50,370 bases of DNA, from positions 1-50,370 of the forward strand of contig JAKVJJ010000013.1 in the NCBI GenBank assembly GCA_022487055.1. Direction: 5' to 3'. The position numbers and the translations under genes are program-made. The stretch is from Oscillospiraceae bacterium (GTDB lineage Bacteria; Bacillota; Clostridia; Oscillospirales; Acutalibacteraceae). The notes under the pieces are model-generated. The model was not told where the DNA came from. It searched no databases and was given only the letters and a program-made list of their open reading frames with translations. Shown here piece after piece: positions 49,625 through 50,370 of the stretch (within the stretch, counting starts at the first letter, position 1; each line of letters opens with the position of its first letter).

Positions 49625-50370
49625 CAAAGTGTACCGGCAGAAAGCAGGCAGCTAAGAGAAAAATTCTGTTAACCATTTTATTAATTATCTGCACTGTCGT
49701 CCTGCTGGATATTCCGGCTTCTGCCAATCTCAGTCGAAGTGATGGCCCGGCTTTTTGCATCCGGACAGCAGATCAGTACGCACAGCCGGGCAGCACCGTC
49801 CAAGTTCAGCTTTCGGTTTCGCCCGGCAGAATTTCCGCCGGCGCATTTCGGATTTTGCTGCAGTATGATGAGCAGTCATTGGAATACTGTAAAACAGAAA
49901 CCGCACCACAGCTAAGCGGCGCGGATATTTTTGTGCGTCAGGACAATCCGCTTGTGACGGTTTATACCTGCGATATACATCAGGGCAGTGCGGCGCTGCT
50001 TTCCGGCGACATCCTGACTTACGATTTCCGTGTAAAAGAGGATGCACCAGCCGGAGAATACCATTTTCGCGCGTATGCAGACCAAGTGTGCGGCTTTGAC
50101 GGCAGCCCTTTGCCGGACAGCGTGACTACACAGGCTGCCGTTCAAGTGAAGGAGGTATCCTCTGACAGCTCTATGAAGCAGAGCGGACAGTCGTCCGCTT
50201 CTTCCACTCTGCTGCCGACTTTGACAGCATTGGAACCGGATGACACTTCATTGGAATTGACACCTGCATTTCAGCCGGATATTACCGCTTATCAGATGAC
50301 GGTGCCACCGGAGTGTGAGGAAGTTTGGTTTCGCACCGCACAGCCAGAGGGCACTGCTGTAAAAGTCAAC
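49621..50370 (+). CDS. Secreted cohesin-like and cadherin-like beta-sandwich protein (3' truncated by window edge)
   Basis: 250 codons are visible with no stop. Residues 1-38 form a signal peptide (basic start, hydrophobic core, cut near 'PASA'). A cohesin-like domain follows (about 50-165: 'STVQVQLSVSP', 'AFRILLQYDEQSLEY', 'DILTYDFRVKEDAPAGEYHF'). A Ser-rich linker is next, then a cadherin-like beta-sandwich repeat ('LTALEPDDTSLELTPAFQPD', 'ITAYQMTVP'). It is exported and may bind dockerin partners or the cell surface. ATG 49621 overlaps the CrtO-like stop (ATGA), so they are coupled. The remaining domains are outside the window. Confidence 0.82.
   Translation, partial: MTKCTGRKQAAKRKILLTILLIICTVVLLDIPASANLSRSDGPAFCIRTADQYAQPGSTVQVQLSVSPGRISAGAFRILLQYDEQSLEYCKTETAPQLSGADIFVRQDNPLVTVYTCDIHQGSAALLSGDILTYDFRVKEDAPAGEYHFRAYADQVCGFDGSPLPDSVTTQAAVQVKEVSSDSSMKQSGQSSASSTLLPTLTALEPDDTSLELTPAFQPDITAYQMTVPPECEEVWFRTAQPEGTAVKVN

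Overview
The window looks like chromosomal DNA of a spore-forming, anaerobic member of the Clostridia, probably related to the Ruminococcaceae/Oscillospiraceae. The evidence is the cotJ spore-coat genes, a flavo-diiron protein (fprA), a glmS ribozyme, Firmicutes-type promoters and ribosome binding sites, and a secreted cohesin-like protein. I cannot name the genus. I saw no tRNA, rRNA, CRISPR array or phage structural gene.

Layout. 1-3326: tail of an unknown gene, a decayed acetyltransferase and a bacteriocin-type ABC exporter pair. 3683-10303: glmS with its ribozyme, fprA, glycerate kinase, a DUF421 membrane protein and a GT2 glycosyltransferase. 10588-33103: the cotJABC spore-coat operon, whose third gene is split in two by 21.4 kb of other DNA. 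33194-40078: an oligopeptide (Opp) ABC transporter operon led by a FadR-type regulator. 40625-50370: oligoendopeptidase F, a PadR/HAAS-DUF4097 pair, glycogen branching enzyme, two HAD phosphatases, ndk, a YbaK-type deacylase, a CrtO-like protein and the start of a cohesin/cadherin-like secreted protein.

The main discovery is the split cotJC gene. Codons 1-61 of this manganese-catalase-like coat protein lie at 11062-11246. The remainder, in the same strand and phase, lies at 32684-33103. Neither half has a complete metal site. Joining the halves at a shared GG (11245-11246 and 32684-32685) restores one 200-codon gene with the expected family sequence at the joint. The other product, a 21,439-bp circle, would carry at its junction two 20-nt arms in inverted repeat (17 of 20 matching) centred exactly on that GG, as expected for the attP of a large serine recombinase. 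A 543-residue large serine recombinase is the last gene before the right end. This is the architecture of the sigK 'skin' intervening sequences, here in a coat gene. Excision during sporulation is inference.

The cargo is metabolic rather than viral. It holds a monosaccharide ABC transporter with a ROK regulator. It also holds what looks like a full reductive uracil-degradation set: NMT1-type uptake ABC system, TudS-like thiouracil desulfidase, dihydropyrimidine dehydrogenase, dihydropyrimidinase, N-carbamoyl-beta-alanine amidohydrolase, omega-aminotransferase, iron alcohol dehydrogenase and a PucR regulator. The expected flow is uracil to dihydrouracil to N-carbamoyl-beta-alanine to beta-alanine to malonate semialdehyde to 3-hydroxypropionate.
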